Of a stretch of DNA of 64,000 nucleotides, positions 1 through 8,535 are shown one piece after another. The number at the start of each line of letters is the position of its first letter. The first letter of the stretch is position 1. The notes under the pieces were generated by a model, which saw only the letters and a list, made by a program, of their open reading frames with translations, ran no database searches and was not told the DNA's origin. The DNA is from Phaeocystidibacter luteus (lineage in GTDB: Bacteria; Bacteroidota; Bacteroidia; Flavobacteriales; Schleiferiaceae). Position numbers and translations under genes: made by a program. The stretch is from contig NZ_WBVO01000001.1 of assembly GCF_008933115.1 (NCBI RefSeq), positions 124,001 to 188,000 on the forward strand, written 5' to 3'.

Positions 1-1338
1 TTCGTGAAGACGAAAGAGTTTACGCCTCGAATGCACAAGGGGCTTATCATCTTCCAGGTCATTTATGGAGCATCCATTGTAACCTACCTCTTTGGTGCCG
101 TTGCACTGAGCTACACATTGGTGGATACAGGCGCGCTTACCGTCAGCATTTACGCCTTGATCTTCGTTTCAATTATTGCCAGAAAGGGCTATCGTCCGGC
201 TAAGTTCTTCTTGTTAGCATGGACCGTTTTCTTGTCGGGCTTATTCGTATTCGCCTTGAGGAACTTTGGCGTCATTGAGTACTCCTTCTGGTCGAAGAGT
301 ATCCTCGAAATAGGCTCTGGGTTGGAGGCCATTTTGCTATCGATTGCCTTGGCAGACCGCATCAATACGCTGAAGAAGGAGAAAGAGGCCTCTCAGGAAG
401 AAGCCTTGAGAGTGTCTGTGGAAAACGAAAGAATCGTTCGCGAACAGAACGAAATATTGGAGCAGATGGTCCGAGAGCGAACTCAGAAGTTGGAGGACAC
501 CCTCAACAACTTGAAGGAAGCTCAAAGTCAACTTGTGGATGCCGAAAAGATGGCATCACTCGGTCAGCTTACCGCGGGTATTGCCCACGAGATCAACAAC
601 CCAGTAAACTTCATTTCGGCGAATATTGGTCCGTTGAGACGAGATATGGACGATATCAAAGAGTTGCTTGAATGGCTTGAGAACAAACTACGTGAGAGCG
701 AGAAGGCCGAGACGGTGGAAGAACTCGAGAAATTCAAGGAGGATATTGAATTCGATTATATCATTGATGAGGTAGATGACCTTCTCCAAGGTATGCAAGA
801 CGGTACGGAGAGAACGGTTGAGATTATCAAAGGATTGAAGGTATTCTCTCGAGTAGATGAGCAGGACATCAAGTTTGTTGACCTCCACGAAGGGTTGGAC
901 AGCACGCTAATCCTACTAAACAACAGCATTAAAGATTTGATGGACTTGGAAAAGGATTACCAGCCACTTCCAAAGGTGGAGTGCTATGCGGGTAAGCTGA
1001 ATCAAGTCTTTATGAACATTCTTAACAACGCCGCACAGGCCATTAAGAGTAACCCAGAACAGAAAGAAAGAGGCAAGATTGTTATTGCTACACGGAAGCT
1101 ATCAGATACGCATGTTGAAGTGCGTATCACGGACAATGGACCTGGTATGCCGGATAGTGTGAAAAAGAAAATCTTTGAGCCATTCTTCACTACCAAACCG
1201 GTAGGAGAAGGAACAGGTTTGGGATTGTCGATCGTGTACAATATCGTGAAGAGCCACAATGGAGAAATCGAAGTAGAGTCTGAGAAAGGAGTAGGTACGT
1301 CCTTCATCATCACTCTACCAATACAACACATTCAATAG
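1..1338 (+). CDS. DISM-type membrane sensor histidine kinase, 5' truncated by window edge
   Basis: The reading frame is open from base 1, so the true start lies outside; the first in-frame GTG is at 4 and residues are numbered from there. Residues 14-125 form hydrophobic helices ending in a LALADRIN-like stretch typical of 7TMR-DISM sensor membrane domains. A coiled coil follows (about 125-185), then a HisKA box with the phospho-acceptor His195 (GIAHEINNP), an N box (NILNNAAQAI), G1 (DNGPGMP) and G2 (GTGLGLSIV). It should autophosphorylate at the inner membrane in response to an external ligand that cannot be read from this part. It is followed after 9 bp by a REC-kinase hybrid and then a lone receiver, suggesting one signalling operon. 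The kinase assignment is firm; the input domain is missing. Confidence 0.9.
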   Translation, partial: FVKTKEFTPRMHKGLIIFQVIYGASIVTYLFGAVALSYTLVDTGALTVSIYALIFVSIIARKGYRPAKFFLLAWTVFLSGLFVFALRNFGVIEYSFWSKSILEIGSGLEAILLSIALADRINTLKKEKEASQEEALRVSVENERIVREQNEILEQMVRERTQKLEDTLNNLKEAQSQLVDAEKMASLGQLTAGIAHEINNPVNFISANIGPLRRDMDDIKELLEWLENKLRESEKAETVEELEKFKEDIEFDYIIDEVDDLLQGMQDGTERTVEIIKGLKVFSRVDEQDIKFVDLHEGLDSTLILLNNSIKDLMDLEKDYQPLPKVECYAGKLNQVFMNILNNAAQAIKSNPEQKERGKIVIATRKLSDTHVEVRITDNGPGMPDSVKKKIFEPFFTTKPVGEGTGLGLSIVYNIVKSHNGEIEVESEKGVGTSFIITLPIQHIQ

Positions 1339-1347
1339 TAAAGAAGC

Positions 1348-2451
1348 ATGGGTAGTACAAATAAACCACGCGTCCTTTACGTAGACGACGAGCAGAACAA
1401 CCTCAATTCGTTTAAGGCGAATTTTAGAAGAGAATACGTAGTGCACACTGCCATCTCTGCTAAAGAGGGTATGGAGGTATTGGCCAAAGAGCCAATTGAA
1501 ATTATTGTGGCTGACCAACGCATGCCTGGCATGACGGGGGTTGAGTTCTTCGAAAGCGTGGTGGATGATTATCCGGATTGTATTCGAATCCTTTTGACGG
1601 GATATGCGGATATCGAAGCGGTGATTAATGCGATTAACAAAGGGCAGATTTACAAATTCATCTCCAAACCATGGAATGAGGAAACCCTACGCGTGGCAAT
1701 CAACAATGCCAAAGACATCTACGAGGCGAGAAGAGAACTCAAGGAAAAGAACCAGTCGCTTCAGAAGGCGTACGACGAGCTAGACCGCTTCGTGTACAGT
1801 GTTTCGCATGATCTTCGTGCACCGTTGGTGAGTATTCAAGGGGTAATTTACCTGGCGAACCAAGAGGTGAAAGACGAAAAGGCGCTTGAGTATTTCAAGA
1901 TGACCAAAGAGATGGTAGATAAGCTGGATGAATTCATTCACAACATCATCGATTACTACAAGTCGACGCATAGCGGAAACCTTCTCGAGGAGATCAACTT
2001 CAAGAAAATGTTGAAGGACATTGAAGGTGAATACCGCTATCATCCAGCTATGGAGAATGCGGAATTGACATTCGATATCGAAGATGGAATCGATTTTAAG
2101 TCGAATGAAGTGAAGGTGAGAATCATCCTCAACAACCTCATTTCTAATGCTCTCAAGTATAGAAAAGAGCACAATGTGCCTCATTCGGTTCACGTCAGTC
2201 TCACCAATTTTGAAGATGGTGTGAAGCTCGAAGTGAAAGACACGGGAGTTGGTATCGCTGAAGAGAATCAGGAGAAGGTTTTCCAGATGTTCTATCGCGA
2301 TTCTAAAGGCAACAGTGGTTCTGGTCTAGGACTATACTTGGTGAAGGAAGCCGTAAAGCGACTTGAAGGAAAGATTAGCGTTGAATCTACAAAAGGGGAG
2401 GGCACAACCATGATTGTTACTCTTCCAAAACAAGAGGAGGTAAAGGCGTGA
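1348..2451 (+). CDS. Hybrid response regulator / histidine kinase (REC-HisKA-HATPase)
   Basis: This is a 367-residue soluble protein. The N-terminal receiver has acidic DDE near residue 13, phospho-acceptor Asp56 (ADQRMPGMTG) and the conserved Lys107 (FISKPW). A helical linker leads to a HisKA domain with His154 (SVSHDLRAP) and a HATPase domain with an N box (ILNNLISNALKYR), DTGVGI and GSGLGLYLV. A receiver placed before a kinase core fits a relay component that takes phosphate from the upstream membrane kinase. It starts 9 bp after that kinase gene and its last 4 bp overlap the GTG of the next receiver gene, which suggests co-transcription and coupled translation. No DNA-binding domain is present. 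Confidence 0.9.
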   Translation: MGSTNKPRVLYVDDEQNNLNSFKANFRREYVVHTAISAKEGMEVLAKEPIEIIVADQRMPGMTGVEFFESVVDDYPDCIRILLTGYADIEAVINAINKGQIYKFISKPWNEETLRVAINNAKDIYEARRELKEKNQSLQKAYDELDRFVYSVSHDLRAPLVSIQGVIYLANQEVKDEKALEYFKMTKEMVDKLDEFIHNIIDYYKSTHSGNLLEEINFKKMLKDIEGEYRYHPAMENAELTFDIEDGIDFKSNEVKVRIILNNLISNALKYRKEHNVPHSVHVSLTNFEDGVKLEVKDTGVGIAEENQEKVFQMFYRDSKGNSGSGLGLYLVKEAVKRLEGKISVESTKGEGTTMIVTLPKQEEVKA

Positions 2452-2882
2452 GTGACAGCTTGAACATCGGATTGATACTGATTGATGACAGTTTCATCGA
2501 CCGCACTATTGTGTCTAAGAACATGGGGCTTTTTTACCCCAACATGCCTTTTTTGTCATTTGATTCAGCCCTAGATGCCCTGAAGGAGGCAAAGGAGTCG
2601 ACACTGCTTCCAGAGGTCGATTATCGCGTAATTCTTCTCGATATCTACATGCCCGAAATGAACGGGTTTGCCTTCGTAGATGCGTTTTCTCAACTTCCTA
2701 AAGATGAGCTTGATAAGTACTGTGTTTTCATGCTGAGTTCGAGCATCGATGGAGGAGATATGGACAAGGTGGCCGGCCGAAGTGTCGTAAAGAAGTTCAT
2801 TAGCAAACCCCTAAATGGAGACGTCCTAAAGGATGTTATGATTTGGGCGAAACTGGCTTACTCCGACTTGAAGGAGCATTGA
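2448..2882 (+). CDS. Single-domain response regulator (CheY-like receiver)
   Basis: The 144-residue protein is a receiver domain alone: acidic pair DD at 13-14, phospho-acceptor Asp65 (LLDIYMPEMNG), a Ser-rich switch (MLSSS) and conserved Lys120 (FISKPL). There is no output domain, so it probably acts by protein contact or as a phosphate shuttle for the two kinases upstream. It starts with GTG inside the stop region of the hybrid kinase (GTGA overlap). Its 3' end overlaps the convergent gene on the other strand by 25 bp. Confidence 0.88.
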   Translation: MSDSLNIGLILIDDSFIDRTIVSKNMGLFYPNMPFLSFDSALDALKEAKESTLLPEVDYRVILLDIYMPEMNGFAFVDAFSQLPKDELDKYCVFMLSSSIDGGDMDKVAGRSVVKKFISKPLNGDVLKDVMIWAKLAYSDLKEH

Positions 2883-3556
2883 AGCCAAAGTTCACCGCTG
2901 TACTTGACGCCTTCTTGAGGAGGGGAATCAATATTCTTTTTGTGAATCCAGATGCGGATTTTTTGGTCTGCATCTGAAATTCCTTCAAAATTCAAATCTG
3001 CAAACCACCCCTTGTGATAGAAACTTTCCGCCGGAGCAATATTCGTCAAGACCGCTCCAGAGAACTCATAACTCGTGTAATCGTCGTCTTTCGAGTCGAT
3101 TGAGTTCAAGGAAAAACCACTAGCATTATCACGGTACATTCTGTACATAAGCGCAGAAAGCCCAACCTTGTGTTCTTGGTCGAGAGTAAGTGCATCACCG
3201 TTCTCCCAGCAGTCGTTGCAGAAAGCTCTAATCTCTCCCAATCCTGGGAAATCGATCAGTAGACTTCGCTCGATCTGATTATTATTCCAGAAAATTCTTT
3301 GAAGGGGGCGAGAAACGACGAAATATGCGGCCTTTAACACAGGATAGGCGCTGAGCACTTTGTTCTTGTAAAGGAAAGAGTGAAGCTGATTTCCCGCATC
3401 TTCTTTGAGTAGCCACTCGATATCGTTCATCACTGAGACAGTCTCACTATCGTCCATCTCATTGAAAATCAGGCTCGGAGTTTCGATCATCCAATCGTAC
3501 CCCATAAGCGCTGCCCAATGTGCGTTATGTCTAGCTAAGCTCGATTCTTCCTTCAT
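2858..3556 (-). CDS. Hypothetical protein, unrecognised
   Basis: About 232 residues from the ATG at 3556, which has AGGAG just upstream; a TTG at 3586 would add ten residues, and the choice between them is uncertain. I do not recognise the family. The protein is acidic, soluble-looking, without signal peptide or membrane helix, rich in aromatic residues, with Cys-x-x-Cys spaced as CNDC in the middle. The C-terminal half looks like beta strands (repeated alternating hydrophobic stretches ending in WLQCSF). Its end overlaps the receiver gene by 25 bp in convergent orientation. A TACTTTCG sequence at 3596-3603 on this strand may be its promoter -7 element. Confidence 0.6.
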   Translation of the reverse strand: MKEESSLARHNAHWAALMGYDWMIETPSLIFNEMDDSETVSVMNDIEWLLKEDAGNQLHSFLYKNKVLSAYPVLKAAYFVVSRPLQRIFWNNNQIERSLLIDFPGLGEIRAFCNDCWENGDALTLDQEHKVGLSALMYRMYRDNASGFSLNSIDSKDDDYTSYEFSGAVLTNIAPAESFYHKGWFADLNFEGISDADQKIRIWIHKKNIDSPPQEGVKYSGELWLQCSFKSE

Positions 3557-3849
3557 GTCTCCTGCGGCATACTTAACCGCGACCAATTTAGACTCCGAAA
3601 GTATAAAAATCTGTCATTATTCCCTTACACTAACAGCCTTTGTGGAAGTTCCGATTTATTGCGGTTTGTACTTATAACGGTCTGTTTAATAGGTTATTAA
3701 CCATGATTATTCCAAAAGATGTTTTATCTTCATGGCAACCTAACTAACCTACAAACTACCTGACCCTGATGATTTACCTGCTTGTTCTGAGCTAGGTCCA
3801 CTCAAAATCTCATTTGGATAAGGCGGCGCGTAGCCTAACCTTTTTTACC
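3557..3849. other. Intergenic region between divergent genes, no gene seen
   Basis: About 290 bp between the unrecognised minus-strand gene and the SprB-like giant. It is AT-rich, with a short leader-like stretch and no convincing hairpin terminator or conserved open frame. The giant gene must be transcribed from here. I could not fix a clear TAnnTTTG on the plus strand. Confidence 0.4.
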
Positions 3850-6800
3850 ATGAAACATCCTTATCAAGGAATGATGAGAGGACTATTTTCTGTCCTATTG
3901 GTCTTCCTATGTTCAACTGCTTTCGCTGCTCACTTCCGTGCAGGGAGTATTAGTTGGAGTGTAGACCAAAATGACCCATCGGGTCGAACCGTAATTATCA
4001 AAGTCACCCAGTCTTACGGTGGCTGGACTTTTGACCCTTACTATCCGGTGTCTTCTACGCCTGTAGGACAAGTGATTAACCAGTACTTTGACAACCTAAG
4101 AATCACCAATTCTACAGGTGGAGTGATTGCTAACTTGCCAATCAATCAATTGGTAATGACCTCGTTCAATCCAAGTGAAGATTATTGGATTGGCGAGCAG
4201 TTGTTTACCTATACATTCCCGGCCAACGGCAATTACACGGCTTACTTTGCAAGCTGCTGTAGAGTGGGAAACCTTTCCAACAATGCCAATGCATCTTGGA
4301 ACAACACAACTACTATCAACATTGGAAGCGGAAACAACGGTCCAGTTGCTACACTTCCACCGGTAGTGAACCTGCCTGTGGGTGCTCCAGCTGCATCTTA
4401 CCAGCTTCCTGCGGTTGATCCCGACGGGGATCCGCTTACTTTCCGTGAAGCGAATCCAAACGAAGCGGGTAGTGGTTCTTCAAACCCATCGTTTGTGAAC
4501 ATTAGCAGCACTGGACTTATCACATTCAATACAACAGGACGCTCGGTTGGACAACTTTACAATGCCGCATTTGTGGTGAGCGATGGTCAATCGCAGATTA
4601 TGATGGACGTTGTATTCAAAATGGTTCAGCCATCGAATCCACCAATTTTTGACTATTCACTTACACCGCCTAACGGTTATGTATTCGAAACAGGTCCTGG
4701 TCAAACTGTAACCTTCGGTGTTCGTGCAAGTGATCCAGATGTGGGGAATACAGTAACGCTTTCAGCGGCGGGTCTTCCTGGTTCTGCAAGCACTTCACCA
4801 CAACTGCCAACTACTGGAGCGCCAGTTCAGAGCATGTTCTCTTGGACTCCTACAGCAGCAAACTTTGGGGCAACGGTAATCAACTTTACCGCTCAAGATA
4901 ACTTCGGCAACCAAACTTCTACGGCGGTTACAATCATCGTTTCATTGAAGCCTGTGTTCGATGTTCCTCCAACGCCAAGCAGCACTGGACACAATGTATA
5001 CGCTCCTGGAACACCTATTAGCTTCCAAGTTCAAGCTTCTGATGCCGACCCTTCTGACCTTGTATCAATCATTTCAGCTGAAGGAAAGGACATGATGGGC
5101 AACCACATTCCGCTCTATGCCGGTGCTAGTATGAGCCCTACACCAAGTGTTCCGGCGAATCCTACGTCCGCAACGTTTAACTGGACACCTGCGGCTTCCG
5201 ATTGGGGTCACCGTCACGTTTTCTTCACCGCGGAAGACCTAGGTGGAGAGCAAACTGTTCATGAGGTGAAAATCCTCATCAACACCGATCCTGTATTTAG
5301 CAGCATTCCGGTCGATCAAACGAACGTTGGCCAGAACTACGCTTACAATATCACAGTGAATGATCCAGACATCGCATATGGCGACCAAGTGACAGTTATG
5401 GTGACGAACAATTTGCCACCGTTCCTGAGCTTCACTGATAATGGTGACGGAACAGCTAGCCTTACTGGTACTCCAGGCTTGGCCGATGCGGGTACCTACA
5501 CCATCAACCTTTCTGCGGAGGATGCAAACCATCACCACGGTGTGGTAGCAACTCAGAGCTTCCAACTTACGGTAAACCCGTGTACAATGTCTTTGTCAGG
5601 ATCGGCTTCTGATGCACTTTGTAATGGAGATGCTACGGGCGGAGTTGATTTGACGGTTACGGGTGCAAACGGAACTCCGACATTCGCATGGAGTAACGGA
5701 GCTACCACTGAGGACCTTTCCGGTGTTGCTGCTGGTACGTACAGCGTAACAGTTACAGATGCTTTCGGATGTACGGAGTCAGCTACATTTACTGTAGGCG
5801 AGCCTTCGGCGTTGAGCTATAACTTCTCGGCTACTCCGATTCTTTGTAACGGAGGATTGAGCAATCAATCAATTACTGTATTTGGTGGTACTGCTCCATA
5901 TACCGTAACGAATCAAGGTGGTGGAGCATTGGTAATTGGACTTGCTGAGGGCGTTACAGCTGGTGGTCCAACTTTCGCAGCCAACTATGTATATACCATT
6001 ACAGATGCGAACGGATGCCAGTTGTCATTCAATGCAAATATTACTGAGCCTGCGGCACTTACCGCTTCGGCTACTGCTGCAACTTATGCTGGAGGATGGA
6101 ATGTGAGCTGTAATGGAAGTTCTGACGGTTCTGCCGACCTTACAGTGGCAGGTGGAACTATGCCTTATAGCTACGCATGGGACAATGGAGAGACTTCAGA
6201 AGATATCAGTGGACTTAGCGCAGGAACGTACAACGTAACTGTGACTGATGCCAATGGTTGTTCTGTGAGCACTTCGGTTTCCATTTCTGAACCGACCCCG
6301 CTTACGAGTTCATTGGGTGTTACCCCAGCTATTGGAGTGAATCCAGGTGGACAAACAAATACCATCTACATCGGTTACGGACCACAATCATTGACATTGT
6401 CAGTATCAGGTTCGGGTGGTACGGCTCCGTATACGTACAGCTGGACAAACGCGGGAAGTTTATCTAGTGGTTCATCTGCTACGGTGAGTGCTTCACCAAC
6501 TTCACCAACTACCTATACGGTTACAGTAACTGATGCAAACGGTTGTTCATCAATCCAATCTGTTTCAATTGATGTTGTGGATGTGCGCTGTGGTAAGAAA
6601 GGAAGAAAAGTGCTCGTTTGTAAGGTTCCTCCAGGCAACCCAAGTCGTGCACACAATATCTGTGTAAGTTCAAATGCAGTGGCCTCTCATCTTGCAACGG
6701 GTTCTTACCTCGGACCATGCACGAACAAAACTGGTGGATGGACAGGCGACGAGTATACCGTATTCCCTAACCCGAACACAGGTGTATTCACGCTTTCATT

Positions 6801-6999
6801 TGACCTAACTGAAGCCAAGGAAGTGGTTTACCAAATCATGGACATGAGCGGAAGAATGATTACCGAAGGTTCTATTGATGAAGTAGCTGGACACTACCAA
6901 ACTGTAGTTGATATTTCAACTCAGCCTAGCGGTATGTATATGGTTCGCTTCATCAGTGAAGACGAGATTACAACGGAGAGAATCAGCATTTCTCGCTAA
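3850..6999 (+). CDS. Large secreted surface protein with Ig-like and SprB repeats, T9SS type A sorting domain
   Basis: About 1049 residues from the ATG at 3850; an in-frame TTG at 3814 is less likely because the signal peptide (MKHPYQG then a hydrophobic run ending AFAA) begins at the ATG. An N-terminal beta-rich domain is followed by several Ig/cadherin-like modules (DPDGDPLTF, ASDPDVGNTVTL, SDADPSD). From about residue 577 come four SprB-type repeats, recognisable by YSVTVTDAFGC, YVYTITDANGC, YNVTVTDANGC and YTVTVTDANGC. A Cys-containing module (KVLVCK ... GPC) precedes the C-terminal sorting domain (YTVFPNPNTGVF ... GMYMVRF). It should cross the inner membrane by Sec and the outer membrane by T9SS, ending at the cell surface, where SprB-like proteins serve adhesion or gliding. 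A strong terminator follows. Confidence 0.88.
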   Translation: MKHPYQGMMRGLFSVLLVFLCSTAFAAHFRAGSISWSVDQNDPSGRTVIIKVTQSYGGWTFDPYYPVSSTPVGQVINQYFDNLRITNSTGGVIANLPINQLVMTSFNPSEDYWIGEQLFTYTFPANGNYTAYFASCCRVGNLSNNANASWNNTTTINIGSGNNGPVATLPPVVNLPVGAPAASYQLPAVDPDGDPLTFREANPNEAGSGSSNPSFVNISSTGLITFNTTGRSVGQLYNAAFVVSDGQSQIMMDVVFKMVQPSNPPIFDYSLTPPNGYVFETGPGQTVTFGVRASDPDVGNTVTLSAAGLPGSASTSPQLPTTGAPVQSMFSWTPTAANFGATVINFTAQDNFGNQTSTAVTIIVSLKPVFDVPPTPSSTGHNVYAPGTPISFQVQASDADPSDLVSIISAEGKDMMGNHIPLYAGASMSPTPSVPANPTSATFNWTPAASDWGHRHVFFTAEDLGGEQTVHEVKILINTDPVFSSIPVDQTNVGQNYAYNITVNDPDIAYGDQVTVMVTNNLPPFLSFTDNGDGTASLTGTPGLADAGTYTINLSAEDANHHHGVVATQSFQLTVNPCTMSLSGSASDALCNGDATGGVDLTVTGANGTPTFAWSNGATTEDLSGVAAGTYSVTVTDAFGCTESATFTVGEPSALSYNFSATPILCNGGLSNQSITVFGGTAPYTVTNQGGGALVIGLAEGVTAGGPTFAANYVYTITDANGCQLSFNANITEPAALTASATAATYAGGWNVSCNGSSDGSADLTVAGGTMPYSYAWDNGETSEDISGLSAGTYNVTVTDANGCSVSTSVSISEPTPLTSSLGVTPAIGVNPGGQTNTIYIGYGPQSLTLSVSGSGGTAPYTYSWTNAGSLSSGSSATVSASPTSPTTYTVTVTDANGCSSIQSVSIDVVDVRCGKKGRKVLVCKVPPGNPSRAHNICVSSNAVASHLATGSYLGPCTNKTGGWTGDEYTVFPNPNTGVFTLSFDLTEAKEVVYQIMDMSGRMITEGSIDEVAGHYQTVVDISTQPSGMYMVRFISEDEITTERISISR

Positions 7000-7029
7000 T
7001 TTCGAGTGAACTGAGAGAGAGTTCAAAAG

Positions 7030-7060
7030 AAAGAGCCGCTCCAAGATGGGGCGGCTCTTT
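7030..7060. terminator. Bidirectional Rho-independent terminator
   Basis: A 13-bp stem (7030-7042 with 7048-7060, GCCGC core, one G-T pair) carries a 5-nt loop. It is followed by T residues on the plus strand and by a T-rich run on the minus strand. It lies between the convergent SprB-like gene and the S1/P1 nuclease and probably serves both. Confidence 0.85.
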
Positions 7061-7081
7061 TATTTGCGGCGGTGGCAATGC

Positions 7082-7843
7082 CTATCCGTAAAGCTCATTG
7101 AGAATTCCAGCGAGACGAATTCCTGCTTGAAGCAAGCGCTCGTTCACCTCATCTATATGATCGAAGTTATAGCGATACCCCATGCGGTCTGGGTCATCAA
7201 TATCATATACCGACTCACGCATGGCCTTAGATTCATTTAGCCAAACCATGATTTCGTCAGCTTGCCACTTCGAGATTTGATCAGGAGACGCAACGTCAAT
7301 CCAATCTGCGTACTCTGTGTAGCTCAATTGTTGACCATCGATTAATTCGGTATCCCACACTCTGTGAAGATTCGAGCTTTTGCCGAACCATTTTACTTTC
7401 ACGTCATTTCCTCCGCGGTCTTCTCCGTTCCCAACGTGTAGAGGTTGGTGTACATCGCCTACTAGATGGATTAGACTTTTCAATGCCTCCGCTTCAGTCC
7501 AACCCTCGAATTCTCCAGATTGAATCTCTCGGATGATGCGGTTGATTGCAGTGTAAGCGTCGCCCTCTTCGGGTGCGCCTATTTCTTCATAGCTGCAAGA
7601 ATCTGGAATGGTTACATAGTGCCAGGCACGCATGTGGTCCCATTCACTGTCAGATTTGATAAAGTCCATCCAGGTGCTAACCATCGCGGGAGATTCCCCT
7701 TCTAGGATGGCAAGTACGCGCTCTTTTGCTGCCGGGGTCATATGTCGATATGCAACCTCTCCAACAACGCGATGTCCTGTTTGTCCCCAGCCAAATGATA
7801 GTGTAGAGCAGAGGATGAGTCCGTAGGTAAGTAGCTTTTTCAT
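7082..7843 (-). CDS. S1/P1-family zinc-dependent nuclease, secreted
   Basis: 253 residues with a signal peptide (MKKLLTYGLILCSTLSFG). Cleavage would leave Trp19 as the first mature residue, as in S1/P1 enzymes, where the N-terminal Trp amine binds zinc. Further ligand motifs are GHRVVGEVA, WHYV, LVGDVHQPLHVG and GGNDVKV ... LHRVWDTELI, matching the family's His/Asp zinc cluster. The enzyme should degrade single-stranded DNA/RNA or 3'-nucleotides in the periplasm or medium, probably for nucleotide scavenging. Its length fits the family. It is monocistronic, ending at the shared terminator; no clear promoter motif was found upstream. Confidence 0.92.
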   Translation of the reverse strand: MKKLLTYGLILCSTLSFGWGQTGHRVVGEVAYRHMTPAAKERVLAILEGESPAMVSTWMDFIKSDSEWDHMRAWHYVTIPDSCSYEEIGAPEEGDAYTAINRIIREIQSGEFEGWTEAEALKSLIHLVGDVHQPLHVGNGEDRGGNDVKVKWFGKSSNLHRVWDTELIDGQQLSYTEYADWIDVASPDQISKWQADEIMVWLNESKAMRESVYDIDDPDRMGYRYNFDHIDEVNERLLQAGIRLAGILNELYG

Positions 7844-7972
7844 GTTTGGTATTTAGAGGAACAAACTTCCACAATTCTTAGATATGATAAAAATCATGTG
7901 GGCATATGATAGCCATCAGTTTCGGTAACTTGTGGTCAAAGTACTTTAGTTCTCGATAAACAACCACACATC

Positions 7973-8506
7973 ATGACACGCAAAATCACCTATATCATCA
8001 CCACTTTGCTTTTGAGTTTTGGACTGTTTGCTCAGCAATACAGCATCAGTTCTGATTCTGAAGTGAAAGTGGAAGGAACATCTAATGTTCACGACTGGTC
8101 TGCCGTAGTAGAAGACGTTCGCGTCTCAGGCGGATCGAGCACATCACTTGTTGGCCTCAAGGTAGAGTTCATTGTTGAATCAATGAAAAGTGGCGATCGA
8201 CTCATGGACAAAAGGATTCACAAGACGCTCAATTCTGAGGACCATCCGAAGATCGTATTCAACGTGACCGAATCTGAAAGAAACGGCGAGACGCTCACGA
8301 TGAAGGGTAACCTAACCATTAATGGAGTCAAGAAAGACATCACGGTAGTGGCTAAGGTTACGGAAACCTCAAACGGATTGACCATCTCCGGCAAACAGAC
8401 AATTCTCTTCACTGACTACGGCATGGACGCCCCGAGTTTTATGTTCGGCGCCATGAAGGTGGGCAACGAAGTTCAGATTGTATACAATGTTGTACTAACT
8501 CGATAA
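7973..8506 (+). CDS. YceI-family periplasmic lipid-binding-like protein
   Basis: 177 residues with a signal peptide (hydrophobic run ending FAQQ). The rest matches the YceI lipocalin-like barrel: VEGTSNVHDWSA near the start, a LMDKRIHKTLNSEDHPKI segment, LTINGVKKDI and a C-terminal MKVGNEVQI strand. YceI proteins bind isoprenoid-type lipids in the periplasm, but the ligand here is unknown. An outer-membrane barrel gene starts 29 bp downstream, so the two are likely co-transcribed. A TACTTTAG sequence at 7942-7949 could be a variant -7 element. Confidence 0.9.
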   Translation: MTRKITYIITTLLLSFGLFAQQYSISSDSEVKVEGTSNVHDWSAVVEDVRVSGGSSTSLVGLKVEFIVESMKSGDRLMDKRIHKTLNSEDHPKIVFNVTESERNGETLTMKGNLTINGVKKDITVVAKVTETSNGLTISGKQTILFTDYGMDAPSFMFGAMKVGNEVQIVYNVVLTR

Positions 8507-8535
8507 TCTCATCAATCAACTAAAGTTCAGAAACC

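Noticed and set aside
1315-1518. Minus-strand frame over the kinase junction
   Set aside because: It is antisense to two well-supported kinase genes, with no start signal or family match.
3814-3849. TTG start for the SprB-like protein
   Set aside because: The ATG at 3850 directly precedes a proper signal peptide; the added twelve residues do not look like one.
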